DNA of 64,000 bases. Source: Lentimicrobium saccharophilum. Lineage in GTDB: Bacteria > Bacteroidota > Bacteroidia > Bacteroidales > Lentimicrobiaceae. Shown one piece after another: positions 63,730 to 64,000 of this stretch (its first letter is position 1; every line of letters begins with the position of its first letter). The DNA lies in contig NZ_DF968182.1 in the NCBI RefSeq assembly GCF_001192835.1, forward strand, positions 1,304,968 to 1,368,967, given 5' to 3'. The notes under the pieces were generated by a model. That model made no database searches. It was not told the origin of the DNA and worked only from the letters and a program-made list of their open reading frames with translations. A program made the position numbers and the translations under genes.

Positions 63730-64000
63730 AAACCTTAATTATCATCCCGGCAAGGGGAGGATCAAAAGGGATTCCCGGGAAGAACATCCGTCCGTTCGCA
63801 GGCAAACCACTGATACTTCATACACTGGAGCTGGCCCGTCAATTCGGGGCGGATAAAGATATCTGCATAACAACCGACAGCCCTGAGATCGCAGCATTGG
63901 TTGATTCAGCCGGTTATAAAGTACCGTTCTTACGTCCGGAAACACTCGCCACTGATCAGTCAGGCATGTATGAGGTGCTGCTCCACGCGCTGAAACACTA
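63726..64000 (+). CDS. neuA: CMP-nonulosonate cytidylyltransferase, N-terminal part (partial)
   Basis: The first 91 codons are seen; the gene runs out of the window. Starts MKTLIIIPARGGSKGIPGKN, the CTP-binding loop of CMP-sialic acid and CMP-legionaminic acid synthetases, then CITTDSPEIAALVDSAG and FLRPETLATDQSGMYEVLL. It activates the NeuB product with CTP. ATGA overlap with the previous gene places it in the same operon. Confidence 0.9.
   Translation, partial: MKTLIIIPARGGSKGIPGKNIRPFAGKPLILHTLELARQFGADKDICITTDSPEIAALVDSAGYKVPFLRPETLATDQSGMYEVLLHALKH

Overview
The window looks like a chromosomal segment of a Bacteroidota bacterium, most likely a Bacteroidia/Bacteroidales-type lineage. Direct signs are type A and type B C-terminal sorting domains of the type IX secretion system, a TonB-dependent receptor tail, Bacteroidota-restricted small families (DUF4492, DUF5606, DUF4834, DUF6427, HU-HIG), and many promoters of the Bacteroidota form TTG-N19-TAnnTTTG, best seen in front of rpmH. 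I did not see a tRNA, rRNA, CRISPR array, prophage or transposase. The genus cannot be fixed from the sequence.

Layout. 1-12 kb is energy metabolism: end of a TonB receptor, acetyl-CoA synthetase, a complete seven-gene Mrp Na+/H+ antiporter operon (mrpABCDEFG), a metal-binding HMA lipoprotein, and a cytochrome bd oxidase operon (DUF4492-cydA-cydB plus a 45-residue membrane protein that follows cydB). 12-16 kb holds a large secreted BNR/PKD protein. 16-26 kb is housekeeping: rsmE, a DUF4159 protein, a CPA2 cation/proton antiporter, an HU-like protein, a DUF1648 membrane protein, a cold-shock protein and valS, plus a decayed glycine-zipper/beta-barrel chimera. 26-33.5 kb is the accessory part: a dense low-complexity repeat block, a 9-bp repeat tract, a glycosyltransferase, a large secreted protein with a cohesin-like domain, an AAA/DUF4143 ATPase, the decayed tail of a second sorting-domain gene, and four tandem ~173-bp repeat units.

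33.5-52 kb is again housekeeping: pyrK-pyrD, a TM2/DUF2752 pair, a stand-alone EF-G gene, purD-DUF6427-rnhB, an outer-membrane protein, a DUF3352-like/propeller protein, a LysM glucosaminidase, a two-component system with rsmG, pepD, and rpmH (52 residues). 52-64 kb is a surface-polysaccharide region: YfhO-like membrane protein, glycosyltransferase, wecB, acyltransferase, a GpsA-like dehydrogenase on the opposite strand, a KdsC-like phosphatase, then a tightly overlapping nonulosonic-acid operon (neuD-neuB-neuC-CBS nucleotidyltransferase-neuA, the last cut by the window end). The gene order neuB-neuC-CBS nucleotidyltransferase-CMP transferase resembles the GDP-sugar route to legionaminic acid known from Campylobacter jejuni, so the product may be legionaminic acid rather than N-acetylneuraminic acid. 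The neuD gene carries a run of eight G near its start that could switch the gene on and off by slippage.

The most unusual items are the repeats at 26.0-26.5 and 32.9-33.4 kb, the sorting-domain remnant at 32.8 kb, the gene chimera at 22.0-22.5 kb, the 45-residue protein after cydB, and the G8 tract in neuD. All function calls are by reading the sequence; no database search was run.
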